A stretch of 64,000 nucleotides of DNA from Methyloversatilis universalis FAM5 (GTDB lineage Bacteria; Pseudomonadota; Gammaproteobacteria; Burkholderiales; Rhodocyclaceae), in NCBI RefSeq assembly GCF_000214035.2, contig NZ_AFHG01000052.1, forward strand, positions 372,001-436,000. The letters are read 5' to 3'. Position numbers and translations under genes: made by a program. Within the stretch, counting starts at the first letter, position 1. Every line of letters starts with the position of its first letter. Below, in pieces: positions 26,093 to 34,868 of this stretch. The notes beneath the pieces are model-generated. The model was not told where the DNA came from, ran no database searches, and worked only from the letters and a program-made list of their open reading frames with translations.

Positions 26093-26833
26093 ATGGACCG
26101 CGTGATCTACACAGCGATGACCGGCGCGAAGTGGACGATGGAGCGTCAGGCTTCGGTCGCCCAGAATCTCGCCAATGCCTCGACCACCGGCTATCGCGCC
26201 GAAGAGCACCGTCTGCGCGCGGTGCCGGTGAAGAGCGAGGCGCTGCCGTCGCGTGCGTTCGTGGTCGATGCCAGCGTGAAGAACGATTACACGCCGGGCG
26301 TGCTGCAGCAGACCGGCCGTACCTTCGACATGGCCATACAGGGCAAGGGCTGGTTCGCGCTGGCCATGCCCGACGGCACCGAGGCCTATACCCGCAACGG
26401 TCATTTCCAGATCAGCCCGACCGGCATCCTGCAGAACGCCAACGGCCTGACGGTGCAGGGCGAAACCGGCCCGATCACCATTCCGCCTGACACCGAAGTG
26501 ACGCTGGGCGCGGACGGCACGCTGTCCACGGTGCAGCGTACCGGCGGCGTCAATCAGGTCAATCCGGTCGGTCGGCTCAAGCTGGTCGATCCGCCGGAAA
26601 ACACGCTGCGCCGCGGTGACGACGGCCTGTTCCGCGTGACCACGCCGGGACCCGCTCCGCAGGCACAGAACGTGCGTGTGGTGGGGGGCTTCCTCGAAGG
26701 CAGCAATGTGAATGTGGTCGATCAGGTGGTGGCGATGATTTCGCTGGCCCGCCAGTTCGAGATGCAGACCAAGATGCTGCAGACCGCGGAACGCAATGAC
26801 CAGGCCGCTTCGCAGGTCCTGGGCAACAACTGA
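26093..26833 (+). CDS. flgF: Flagellar proximal rod protein FlgF
   Basis: 246 residues. Starts MDRVIYTAMTGAKWTMERQ, the FlgF-type N-terminus, with NLANASTTGYRAEEH. The C-terminal helix contains NVVDQVVAMISLARQFEMQT. Shorter than FlgG and lacking its N-terminal spacing, which separates the two paralogues. Confidence 0.95.
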   Translation: MDRVIYTAMTGAKWTMERQASVAQNLANASTTGYRAEEHRLRAVPVKSEALPSRAFVVDASVKNDYTPGVLQQTGRTFDMAIQGKGWFALAMPDGTEAYTRNGHFQISPTGILQNANGLTVQGETGPITIPPDTEVTLGADGTLSTVQRTGGVNQVNPVGRLKLVDPPENTLRRGDDGLFRVTTPGPAPQAQNVRVVGGFLEGSNVNVVDQVVAMISLARQFEMQTKMLQTAERNDQAASQVLGNN

Positions 26834-26851
26834 CAACCGGAGTAACCGATC

Positions 26852-27634
26852 ATGATTCGCTCGCTGTGGATTGCCCGCACCGGCATGGATGCACATCAGA
26901 CTCAGCTCGATGTCATCACCAACAACTTGGCGAACGTCAGCACCAACGGTTTCAAGCGCGCCCGCGCCGTGTTCGAGGACATGCTGTATCAGACCCTGCG
27001 CCAGCCGGGCGCGCTGAACACGCAGCAGAACACGATTCCGTCGGGTCTGCAGATCGGTACCGGCGTGCGACCGGTGGCCACCGAGCGCATCCACACCCAG
27101 GGCAACATCCAGCAGACCGGCGGCACGCTGGACGTGGCCATCCAGGGCGAAGGCTTCTTCCAGATCCAGATGCCGGACGGCACGCTGTCCTACACCCGCG
27201 ATGGCGCCTTCCAGAAGGATGCGCAGGGCGTGATGGTCACCTCCAGCGGTTTCCCAGTGCAGCCGCAGATCACCATTCCGGCGGATGCGCAGTCGGTCAC
27301 CATCGGCCGTGACGGCGTGGTGAGCGTGCTGCAGCCCGGACAGGCCGCACCGACCCAGATCGGCCAGCTTCAGCTCGCGACCTTCGTCAATGCCGGCGGG
27401 CTGCAGAGCATGGGCGAGAACCTGTTCGTCGAGACCGCGTCCAGCGGCACGCCGACGCCGAACACCCCGGGCACCAATGGTGCCGGCCTGCTCAACCAGG
27501 GCTTCGTCGAAACGTCAAACGTGAACGTGGTCGAGGAACTGGTGCAGATGATCCAGACCCAGCGCGCCTACGAAATCAACTCGCGCGCGATCCAGACCTC
27601 GGACCAGATGCTGGCCCGCCTGACCCAGCTCTGA
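26852..27634 (+). CDS. flgG: Flagellar distal rod protein FlgG
   Basis: 260 residues, the canonical FlgG length. It begins [18 protein letters not shown], carries [20 protein letters not shown] and ends with [20 protein letters not shown]. Forms the distal rod that crosses the peptidoglycan and outer membrane rings. CCGGAG precedes the ATG. Confidence 0.97.
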   Translation: MIRSLWIARTGMDAHQTQLDVITNNLANVSTNGFKRARAVFEDMLYQTLRQPGALNTQQNTIPSGLQIGTGVRPVATERIHTQGNIQQTGGTLDVAIQGEGFFQIQMPDGTLSYTRDGAFQKDAQGVMVTSSGFPVQPQITIPADAQSVTIGRDGVVSVLQPGQAAPTQIGQLQLATFVNAGGLQSMGENLFVETASSGTPTPNTPGTNGAGLLNQGFVETSNVNVVEELVQMIQTQRAYEINSRAIQTSDQMLARLTQL

Positions 27635-27654
27635 TCGCGCCTGCGGAGACCGAC

Positions 27655-28353
27655 ATGAATCCCCGTCACCTCCATCTTGCCGCCCGCTGCGCAGGTTTTG
27701 CCGCCGTGCTGATTGCCGCGGCAATGCTTGCCGGCTGCGTCACCACCACGCCGCCGACCGCGGTTCATCAACCGATGACCATCCGCCCCGAGCCGCGTCC
27801 GCAGTACCAGACCAATGCCGGCGCGATCTATCAGCCGGGCGCTGTCCGGCCACTGTTCGAGGACCGTCGCGCCCGCATGGTCGGCGACACGCTGGTGATC
27901 AACATCAGCGAGCGCACCCAGGCTGCGAAGAAGGCGTCCAGCTCGGCCGACCGCACGCAGGAAATCACTACCGGCGTACCCAAGATTTCCGGCATGCCGT
28001 TCAAGAGCGCCCAGGGCATCGACATTTCCGCCAAGGGTGAAAACAAGTTCGCCGGCAAGGGCGCGTCGTCGGCTGACAACAACTTCACCGGCACCATCAC
28101 GGTCACCGTGATCGAGGTGCTGCCGAACGGCAATCTGCTGGTGTCCGGCGAGAAGAAGGTGGCGATCAACCAGGGCGACGAATTCATCCGCTTCTCCGGC
28201 GTCGTGAATCCGACCCAGGTGACCGCCTCGAACACCGTGTCCTCGACCCAGGTCGCCGACGCACGCATCGAGTACCGCGCCAGCGGCTATATCGACGACG
28301 CGCAGGTGATGGGCTGGCTGGGCCGCTTCTTCCTCAGCTTCCTTCCGCTGTAA
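27655..28353 (+). CDS. flgH: Flagellar L-ring lipoprotein FlgH
   Basis: 232 residues. Lipoprotein signal peptide with lipobox LAGC, lipidated Cys28. The mature protein has the FlgH motifs FEDRRARMVGDTLVI and SGEKKVAINQGDEFIRFSG. It builds the outer membrane L ring. A hairpin occupies the 90-base gap to flgI. Confidence 0.96.
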   Translation: MNPRHLHLAARCAGFAAVLIAAAMLAGCVTTTPPTAVHQPMTIRPEPRPQYQTNAGAIYQPGAVRPLFEDRRARMVGDTLVINISERTQAAKKASSSADRTQEITTGVPKISGMPFKSAQGIDISAKGENKFAGKGASSADNNFTGTITVTVIEVLPNGNLLVSGEKKVAINQGDEFIRFSGVVNPTQVTASNTVSSTQVADARIEYRASGYIDDAQVMGWLGRFFLSFLPL

Positions 28354-28387
28354 CAGGTATTCAGGCCTCTTTTCCGGCCATCGTCCG

Positions 28388-28418
28388 CCACCGCCTCCAC
28401 GTATAACGGAGGCTGTGG
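28388..28418 (+). other. Stable hairpin between flgH and flgI
   Basis: Stem of 11 positions with one mismatch (CCACCGCCTCC against GGAGGCTGTGG) around a nine-base loop. This is the longest gap inside the flg operon. It could set relative expression or mRNA stability, or partially terminate; no T tract follows. Confidence 0.5.
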
Positions 28419-28443
28419 ACACCGGCCCGGAGGGCGTATCGAC

Positions 28444-29541
28444 ATGAAGCGCATCCTTTCTTTCCTGCTGCTGGCGCTGCTGGCCAGTCCGGCGGTCCAG
28501 GCCGAACGCATCAAGGACCTGGCGTCGATTTCCGGCGTGCGCAACAACCAGCTCGTGGGCTATGGTCTGGTGGTCGGCCTCGACGGTTCGGGCGACCAGA
28601 CCACGCAGACGCCCTTCACCGTGCAGAGCGTGATCAACATGCTGGGCAATATGGGTGTGACCCTGCCGCCCGGCCAGAACCTGCAGCTGAAGAACGTCGC
28701 TGCGGTCATGGTGACCGCCAGCCTGCCGCCTTTCGCGCGCCCGGGTCAGGGGATGGACGTCACCGTGTCCTCGATGGGCAATGCGAAGAGCCTGCGCGGC
28801 GGCACGCTGGTCATGACGCCGCTCAAGGGCGCCGACGGCCAGATCTACGGCATTGCGCAGGGCAATGTCGTGGTCGGCGGTGCCGGCGCCTCGGCCGGCG
28901 GTTCGTCGGTCACCATCAATCATCTGTCGGTCGGCCGCATCGCCGGCGGCGCCACAGTCGAACGTGCCGTGCCGTCCGCGGTGGGCGAGGGCGATTTCGT
29001 CCATCTGGAAACGCACACCACCGACTTCGGTACCACCCAGCGCATGGTCGATGCGATCAACGCGAACGTTGGCCAGGGCACCGCTGTGGCGGTTGACGCA
29101 CGGCGAATACAGCTGCGTGCCCCGACCGATCCGAGCCAGCGCGTGGCCTTCATGAGCCGGGTCGAGAACCTGGACGTGACGCCGGCACAGCAGGCCGCCA
29201 AGGTGATCGTCAATTCGCGCACCGGTTCGGTGGTGATGAATCAGGCGGTTACGCTCGATACCTGCGCGGTGGCCCACGGCAACCTGTCGGTCACGGTCAG
29301 TTCTGATCCGGTCATCAGCCAGCCGGCGCCGCTGTCCGGCGGCCAGACCGCGGTGGCCGAGCGCAACCAGATCGACATCAAGCAGGAGGGTGGCGCGCTG
29401 ATGAACGTGAAGAAGGGCGCCAACCTTGCCGAGGTGGTGAAGGCGCTGAACGCGCTGGGTGCCAACCCGCAGGATCTGATCATCATCCTGCAGGCGATGA
29501 AGGCGGCTGGCGCGCTGCGCGCCGAACTGGAAGTCATCTGA
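28444..29541 (+). CDS. flgI: Flagellar P-ring protein FlgI
   Basis: 365 residues with a Sec signal peptide cleaved after AVQA. The family core ([44 protein letters not shown]) is intact. It polymerises around the rod in the periplasm with FlgA help. flgJ begins one base after the stop. Confidence 0.96.
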   Translation: MKRILSFLLLALLASPAVQAERIKDLASISGVRNNQLVGYGLVVGLDGSGDQTTQTPFTVQSVINMLGNMGVTLPPGQNLQLKNVAAVMVTASLPPFARPGQGMDVTVSSMGNAKSLRGGTLVMTPLKGADGQIYGIAQGNVVVGGAGASAGGSSVTINHLSVGRIAGGATVERAVPSAVGEGDFVHLETHTTDFGTTQRMVDAINANVGQGTAVAVDARRIQLRAPTDPSQRVAFMSRVENLDVTPAQQAAKVIVNSRTGSVVMNQAVTLDTCAVAHGNLSVTVSSDPVISQPAPLSGGQTAVAERNQIDIKQEGGALMNVKKGANLAEVVKALNALGANPQDLIIILQAMKAAGALRAELEVI

Positions 29542-29542
29542 G

Positions 29543-30508
29543 ATGGACAATCCGGCGCTCAATTCGCTGGCGTCCGACGTACGTGGCCTCGACACGCTGC
29601 GTCGGGCTGCCCGCGACAATTCGCCGGAGGCGCTGAAGGCGGCGGCCAAGCAGTTCGAGGCCATGTTCCTGCAGGTGGTGATCAAGTCGATGCGCGAGGC
29701 GTCGCACGGCGACGAGCTGTTCGGCGGGCAGGAAGGCAAGATGTTCCAGGACATGCTGGACCAGCAGTGGGCCCAGGTCATGACCGAAGGCGGCGGCACC
29801 GGCCTGGCCCGGGTGCTGGAGCGTCAGCTGTCGGCCAACGCCCGCAGCGCCGACACCTCGATCACGCCGCCGCTCAAGCCGCTGTCCGAGTCCGGACTGT
29901 TCCAGGGGCTGCCGCAGATGCCGGCAGCGGCAAGGTCTGCCGCCCTGCGGCAGAGTCTGCAGGCGGGCACCGCCAGCGCCGAGGACATCGAAGCCGCCAT
30001 TGCCGAACTGACGCCGCCGCGCGGGCGCGATGTGCCGGAGCATGCCCGGGCCTTTGTCGAGCGGGTATGGCCGGCCGCGCTGTCCGCCAGCCGCGCCACC
30101 GGCATTCCGGCGCAGTTCCTGGTGGCCCAGGCCGCGCTGGAAACCGGCTGGGGGCGGGCAGAACTGAGTGCGGCCGACGGCTCGCCCAGCCACAACCTGT
30201 TCAACATCAAGGCCGGCAGCAGCTGGCAGGGCGACACGGTCACCGTGACCGCCAGCGAGTACGTCGATGGCCGCTGGGTGAAGCAGCCGGATGCCTTCCG
30301 CCGCTACGGCTCGTACGAAGAGAGCTTTGCCGACTACGCGCGGCTGCTGAAGAGCCAGCCGCGCTACGCCCCGGTACTGGGGGCGCAGGACGCCGGCAGC
30401 TTCGCCCGTGGCCTGCAGCAGGCCGGCTATGCGACCGATCCGGCCTACGCGGACAAACTGCAGCGCATCATCAACGGCCCGCTGCTGCGGGCAGCACTTT
30501 CAGGCTGA
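29543..30508 (+). CDS. flgJ: Rod-capping peptidoglycan hydrolase FlgJ
   Basis: 321 residues. The N-terminal rod-cap domain has AAKQFEAMFLQVVIKSMREA. The C-terminal glucosaminidase-type domain from about residue 170 has FLVAQAALETGWGRAEL with the catalytic Glu, then SHNLFNIKAG. This is the two-domain FlgJ of beta- and gammaproteobacteria. It opens the peptidoglycan for the rod. Its last nine bases overlap the end of a convergent gene on the other strand. Confidence 0.95.
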   Translation: MDNPALNSLASDVRGLDTLRRAARDNSPEALKAAAKQFEAMFLQVVIKSMREASHGDELFGGQEGKMFQDMLDQQWAQVMTEGGGTGLARVLERQLSANARSADTSITPPLKPLSESGLFQGLPQMPAAARSAALRQSLQAGTASAEDIEAAIAELTPPRGRDVPEHARAFVERVWPAALSASRATGIPAQFLVAQAALETGWGRAELSAADGSPSHNLFNIKAGSSWQGDTVTVTASEYVDGRWVKQPDAFRRYGSYEESFADYARLLKSQPRYAPVLGAQDAGSFARGLQQAGYATDPAYADKLQRIINGPLLRAALSG

Positions 30509-31009
30509 GCGCGCCGCCGGCAGCAGCGCAAGACAGCGCGCGCGTATCGCGCTCGCCTGGTTGACCGCGCCGGCCTCCAGCAGCGCCTTTTCGCAGGCCA
30601 GCAGGGCGCGTCGCAGGCTGGCTTCGTCGGTCGCTTCACGCAGCAGCGGTTTCAGGGCGTCCGTTTTCCCGCGCAATGCGCGCTCCACGCTTTCCATCAG
30701 ATAGAGCCTGGCCAGCGCCAGCGACTTGCGTTCGACCGGCGCCGTCCCGCCGGGCTCGGCGCCTGGCGTCAGCGTGAGCAGCTTCAGCTCGATGAGCCGG
30801 CTCAGGGCGGCGCGGCTTTCGGCGTCCCCTGACGATGGCCGGCCGAGCGCGGCAAGCAGGGCGGCAAAATCCTGCCGCCCGTCCGCAACGATGAGCAGCG
30901 CCCGCTCGAAAGGACTGAGCCGCAGTCTGCGCGCAACCATCTCGGCGCGACCTTCCTGCGTCTTGAAAGCCACGTCGGTGGCGGAAATGCGCAATTCCGG
31001 AACAAGCAT
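30500..31009 (-). CDS. Hypothetical protein between flgJ and flgK
   Basis: 169 residues, transcribed against the flg operon, overlapping flgJ by nine bases at its 3' end and divergent from flgK. An early segment (LRLSPFERALLIVADGRQDF, then AALLAALG) looks like the small winged-helix-like module seen in some uncharacterised proteobacterial regulators; the C-terminal half is a Leu/Ala/Arg-rich helical region. A longer open frame extends over flgK but is a shadow; ATG 31009 begins the protein proper. No membrane segment. Function unknown. Confidence 0.7.
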   Translation of the reverse strand: MLVPELRISATDVAFKTQEGRAEMVARRLRLSPFERALLIVADGRQDFAALLAALGRPSSGDAESRAALSRLIELKLLTLTPGAEPGGTAPVERKSLALARLYLMESVERALRGKTDALKPLLREATDEASLRRALLACEKALLEAGAVNQASAIRARCLALLPAARSA

Positions 31010-31052
31010 CCGGTGATTGTCCGCCCGCACTGTGACGACAATAAAAAGGAGC

Positions 31053-31068
31053 TGGCAAACCTTTTGCT
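31053..31068 (+). promoter_or_regulatory. Sigma-54 promoter of flgKL
   Basis: TGGCAAACCTTTTGCT: TGGCA and TTGCT elements with GG and GC exactly ten bases apart. The predicted start is near 31079, about 27 bases before the flgK ATG. Confidence 0.68.
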
Positions 31069-31105
31069 TTGATGGGTCCAGACAGTGCTGACGAGACGTC
31101 ACATC

Positions 31106-33049
31106 ATGGGAACCCAGCTCTACAACATCGGTATCACCGGACTCAATGCGGCCCAGGCCGCGCTGGTCACGACCGGTCACAACATTTCGAACGCCGCGAC
31201 TGCCGGCTATACGCGGCAGCAGGTCATCATCGGTACCAACGACCCCCAGCTGACCGGGGGCGGTTATCTGGGCCAGGGCGCCCGGGTCGAAACGGTACGT
31301 CGCATCTACAGCCAGTTCCTGAGCGCCCAGGTGATGGAGGCGCGGACCCAGAGTGCCGAATACACGGCCTACTCGGAGCAGATCGGCGCGCTCGACAATC
31401 TGCTGGCTGACCAGCAGGCCGGCATGTCGCCCGCGATGGCCGATTTCTTCAACGCGCTGCAGGGCGTGACCGCCTCGCCTTCGTCGCTGGCCGCGCGTCA
31501 GTCGGTCGTTTCGGCGGCGCAGGCGATGACTGCACGCTTCAATTCGCTGGACCTGCGCATGGATCAAGTCCGCGACCAGCTCAACGGCGAAATTTCCGGC
31601 GCGGTCGGCGAAATCAATCAGCTGGTCGGCCAGATCGCCCGCTATAACGATCAGATCGCGGTGGCCCAGTCGATCACCGGCCCCAACCGCCTCGCCAACG
31701 ACATGCTGGATGCGCGCGAACGGCTGATCAGCGAGCTGAACGACATCGTGCGGGTCACCCAGCTGCAGCAGACCGACGGCTCGATCAACCTGTTCATCGG
31801 CAATGGCCAGCCGGTGGTGGTGGGGGGCAGCGCCTTCACGCTGACCGCTTCGCCTTCGGTCGAGGATGCCAGCCGCACCGAAGTGACCTACACCGCACCG
31901 GGCGGCACCGTGCTGCGTCTGCAGGAGGAGTCCCTGAGCGGAGGCAAGCTGGGCGGGCTGCTGTCCTTCCGCCGCAATACGCTGGACGAGGCGCAGAATG
32001 CACTGGGGCGCGTCGCGCTGGGCATCGCCGAGCAGTTCAACGCGCAGCATCTGCTCGGCCAGGACCTGAACGGCGCGCTCGGTACCCAGTTCTTCAACTC
32101 GATGAACGGTTCGGCGCTGCCGGCCAGCACCAACAGCACCGTGGCGGCGGCCCAGGTCAACGTCACGATCAACGATTCGTCCACGCTGACCACCAGCGAT
32201 TACCGGCTGCGCTTCGACGGCAGCAACTACACGCTGACCCGCCTCTCGGACAACACGAGCTGGACCGCCGCCACGCTGGGCGGCCTGCCGCCCGCCGGCA
32301 GCCCGCAGGGCTTCACGCTGGATTCCGGCGCCACCACGATGGCGGCCGGCGACAGCTTCCTGATCCAGCCGACGCGGAATGCCGCGAGCGACATCCGCAC
32401 CGTGCTGTCCGACCCGCGCATGCTGGCGGTGGCGATGCCGGTCAGCACGTCCGCGGCGCTGGCCAACACCGGCACCGGCCGCATCAGCGCCGGTACGGTC
32501 ACCTCGACAACCGGCCTTCCGCTGGGTGGGCCCATCACCCTCACCTTTGACGCCGCGACCAACACCTTCAACGTGGTGGGCGGCCCGGGCGGCACCCTGG
32601 CCTATGATCCGACCACCGAATCTGCCGGCAAGAGTTTCACCTTTGCCGGTCAGGGCGGTTTCACCTTCGAGCTGTCGGGCACGCCGCGCAACGGTGACAC
32701 CTTCACCATCCAGGCCAACGCGAGCGGTCAGGGCGACAACCGCAACCTGCTGGCGCTGGCCGCGCTCCAGGGCGGCAAGACGCTTGCCTCCGGGACCACC
32801 GGTTTCCAGGGCGCCTACGCGCAGATGGTGGCCGACATCGGTTCCCAGGCACGCGAGGTCAAGGTGAATCAGTCGGCACAGACCGTGCTTCTGAATCGGG
32901 TAACCGAGTCGCAGCAGTCCCTGTCCGGCGTCAATCTCGATGAAGAGGCCGCCAACCTGCTCCGTTACCAGCAGGCCTACCAGGCCGCCGGCAAGATGAT
33001 CGAACTGGCCAGCCGGCTGTTCGACACCGTGCTGCAGCTCGGCGGCTGA
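31106..33049 (+). CDS. flgK: Hook-filament junction protein FlgK (HAP1)
   Basis: 647 residues from ATG 31106. N-terminal motif GHNISNAATAGYTRQQVI and C-terminal SGVNLDEEAANLLRYQQAY are both canonical; the middle is a variable Thr/Ser/Gly-rich domain that makes it longer than enteric FlgK. An upstream in-frame GTG at 31085 would add seven atypical residues. Forms the first junction zone between hook and filament, with FlgN as export chaperone. Confidence 0.95.
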   Translation: MGTQLYNIGITGLNAAQAALVTTGHNISNAATAGYTRQQVIIGTNDPQLTGGGYLGQGARVETVRRIYSQFLSAQVMEARTQSAEYTAYSEQIGALDNLLADQQAGMSPAMADFFNALQGVTASPSSLAARQSVVSAAQAMTARFNSLDLRMDQVRDQLNGEISGAVGEINQLVGQIARYNDQIAVAQSITGPNRLANDMLDARERLISELNDIVRVTQLQQTDGSINLFIGNGQPVVVGGSAFTLTASPSVEDASRTEVTYTAPGGTVLRLQEESLSGGKLGGLLSFRRNTLDEAQNALGRVALGIAEQFNAQHLLGQDLNGALGTQFFNSMNGSALPASTNSTVAAAQVNVTINDSSTLTTSDYRLRFDGSNYTLTRLSDNTSWTAATLGGLPPAGSPQGFTLDSGATTMAAGDSFLIQPTRNAASDIRTVLSDPRMLAVAMPVSTSAALANTGTGRISAGTVTSTTGLPLGGPITLTFDAATNTFNVVGGPGGTLAYDPTTESAGKSFTFAGQGGFTFELSGTPRNGDTFTIQANASGQGDNRNLLALAALQGGKTLASGTTGFQGAYAQMVADIGSQAREVKVNQSAQTVLLNRVTESQQSLSGVNLDEEAANLLRYQQAYQAAGKMIELASRLFDTVLQLGG

Positions 33050-33060
33050 GGAGAAGCGTG

Positions 33061-34353
33061 ATGCGCATATCGACCAATACCCTGTACGAAACCGGTACCG
33101 CCGGGCTGCTGCGCCAGAGTACCGACCTGTTCCGGCTGCAGCAGCAGCTGTCGACCGGCCGCCGCGTGCTGGCCCCGTCGGACGATCCGGTGGCGTCTGC
33201 CCGCGCGCTCGAGATCGACCAGTCCAAGTCGATGAACGACCAGTACGCGCTGAACCGGCGCGACGCCACCAGCGCGCTCGGCTTTGCCGAGTCACAGCTG
33301 GCGACTGCCGGCGAACTGCTGGGCACCATACGCGAGCGGCTGGTGCAGGCGCGCAGCGCCGCGCTGGCGGATTCCGACCGCAAGGCCATCGCCACCGACA
33401 TCCGTGCGATGTTTTCGGAAATGATGGGCATCGCCAATTCGCGCGACGCCTTCGGCGACTATCTGTTCAGCGGTTACAAGAGCACGACGCAGCCGTTCTC
33501 GGGCAGTGTCGAGGCCGGCGTGAGCTACGCGGGCGACGACGGGCAGCGCGAGGCGCAGGTGGCGAGCAACCGTCGGCTGGCGATCAGCGATTCCGGCAGC
33601 AGCGTGTTCATGCGTGCCCCGTCCGGCAACGGCAACTTCTCGCTGACGCCAGACCCGGCCAACCGCGGTACCGCGGTGCTCGACAGCGGTGGCGTCAGCG
33701 ACATGAGCAAGTGGAGCGATCCGAACAATCCGGGCGACTTCGACATCGTGTTCGCGGTGTCCGGCGGCGTCACCACCTACGACATCATCGACAACAGCAG
33801 CGGCAATTCGCTGCTCACCGGCGCTGCGCCCGGTGGTGCGCCGCTGCCGCGCGTATTCCAGAAGGGCGACACCATCACGCTGCGCTCGAACGGCGGTTCT
33901 GAGCCGCCGTTCGACTTCGGTGCGCGCTTCTCGATGACCGGCGCCCCGGCCGATGGCGACCGGGTGTCGATGAAGATCAGCAGTGCCCAGAGCGTGTTCG
34001 ACACGATAGGCGATGTCATCCTGGCGCTGGAGCAGCCGGCTTCCGGTGACGCCAACGCGCTGGCCAAGGTGAGCAATGCCATCGGTTCGGCCATGTCCAA
34101 CATCGATCAGGCGACCGACAATCTGCTGACCGCACGCGCGCGCATCGGCTCGCGCAGCACTGAACTGTCCGCGCTCGATTCGCTGGGCGACGAGGTGAAT
34201 CTGCAGTTCGAAACCTCGCTGTCGAACCTGCGCGACCTGAACTACACCGAAGCGATCAGCAAGCTCACGCAGAACCTGTCCTACTTCCAGGCCGCCCAGC
34301 AGTCCTTCATGAAGGTGTCGGGTCTGTCGCTGTTCAACTACATCGGGGCCTGA
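33061..34353 (+). CDS. flgL: Hook-filament junction protein FlgL (HAP3)
   Basis: 430 residues. Begins MRISTNTLYETG and carries LQQQLSTGRRVLAPSDDP, the FlgL signature; the C-terminus has LRDLNYTEAISKLTQNLSYF. ATG 33061 has GAGGAG upstream and lies 11 bases after flgK. Somewhat longer than enteric FlgL because of a Gly/Asp-rich insert in the middle. Confidence 0.95.
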   Translation: MRISTNTLYETGTAGLLRQSTDLFRLQQQLSTGRRVLAPSDDPVASARALEIDQSKSMNDQYALNRRDATSALGFAESQLATAGELLGTIRERLVQARSAALADSDRKAIATDIRAMFSEMMGIANSRDAFGDYLFSGYKSTTQPFSGSVEAGVSYAGDDGQREAQVASNRRLAISDSGSSVFMRAPSGNGNFSLTPDPANRGTAVLDSGGVSDMSKWSDPNNPGDFDIVFAVSGGVTTYDIIDNSSGNSLLTGAAPGGAPLPRVFQKGDTITLRSNGGSEPPFDFGARFSMTGAPADGDRVSMKISSAQSVFDTIGDVILALEQPASGDANALAKVSNAIGSAMSNIDQATDNLLTARARIGSRSTELSALDSLGDEVNLQFETSLSNLRDLNYTEAISKLTQNLSYFQAAQQSFMKVSGLSLFNYIGA

Positions 34354-34355
34354 GC

Positions 34356-34811
34356 ATGAAAGCGCCGCTCATCGTCGCCCTCACGCTGGCCGTCGCGGCG
34401 GCGGGCTGTTCGACGCTCGACCGCTCGCTGCCCAGCCGCACCAGCAGCTTCATTCCGAACACGCAGCTGCGGCTGACGCCCGGCTACACCACGACGCCGG
34501 AAAAGCTCATCTACTTCGCCGGCGCGGCCTACGTCGCCTATCTGGTGCTCGACCCGATGGCGCCGAACTGGGAAATCGAGGAGGCGAAGCTGTCCGACGA
34601 CACCTACTTTCTCGGCATGAAGAAGATGCGCACCCGCGCCGGCGGCGAGGGCGAAGCGCGCATGGTGTTCCGGCGCCGCGCCGAACAGCTGGCGCGTGCC
34701 GGCGGCTTTGCCGGCTACGACATCGTGAGCTACAGCGAAGGCATACAGTCCGACCTGATCGCGCAGCGCGTGGGCGAGGGCGTGGTGCAGCTGCGTCGCG
34801 GCATGCAGTAG
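34356..34811 (+). CDS. Small lipoprotein downstream of flgL
   Basis: 151 residues. Signal peptide of 17 residues with lipobox AAGC and Cys18. The mature part contains a central PEKLIYFAGAAYVAYLVLDP segment followed by NWEIEEAKL and an Arg-rich helical half. I do not recognise a named family. The start lies two bases after the flgL stop, so it is co-transcribed with flgKL and may serve the envelope part of the flagellum; this is inference from position. Confidence 0.8.
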   Translation: MKAPLIVALTLAVAAAGCSTLDRSLPSRTSSFIPNTQLRLTPGYTTTPEKLIYFAGAAYVAYLVLDPMAPNWEIEEAKLSDDTYFLGMKKMRTRAGGEGEARMVFRRRAEQLARAGGFAGYDIVSYSEGIQSDLIAQRVGEGVVQLRRGMQ

Positions 34812-34868
34812 GCGCGCAGGCCGGAGCGGGCGGGCGCCGTGACCCGGCGCTGCGGTACACTGCCGCCG

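Noticed and set aside
27568-29799. 743-residue minus-strand frame over flgH-flgI-flgJ
   Set aside because: Low-complexity shadow of three canonical flagellar genes.
31010-33295. N-terminal extension of the minus-strand frame at 30500 across flgK
   Set aside because: Only the last 169 residues look like a real protein; the rest is antiparallel to flgK.
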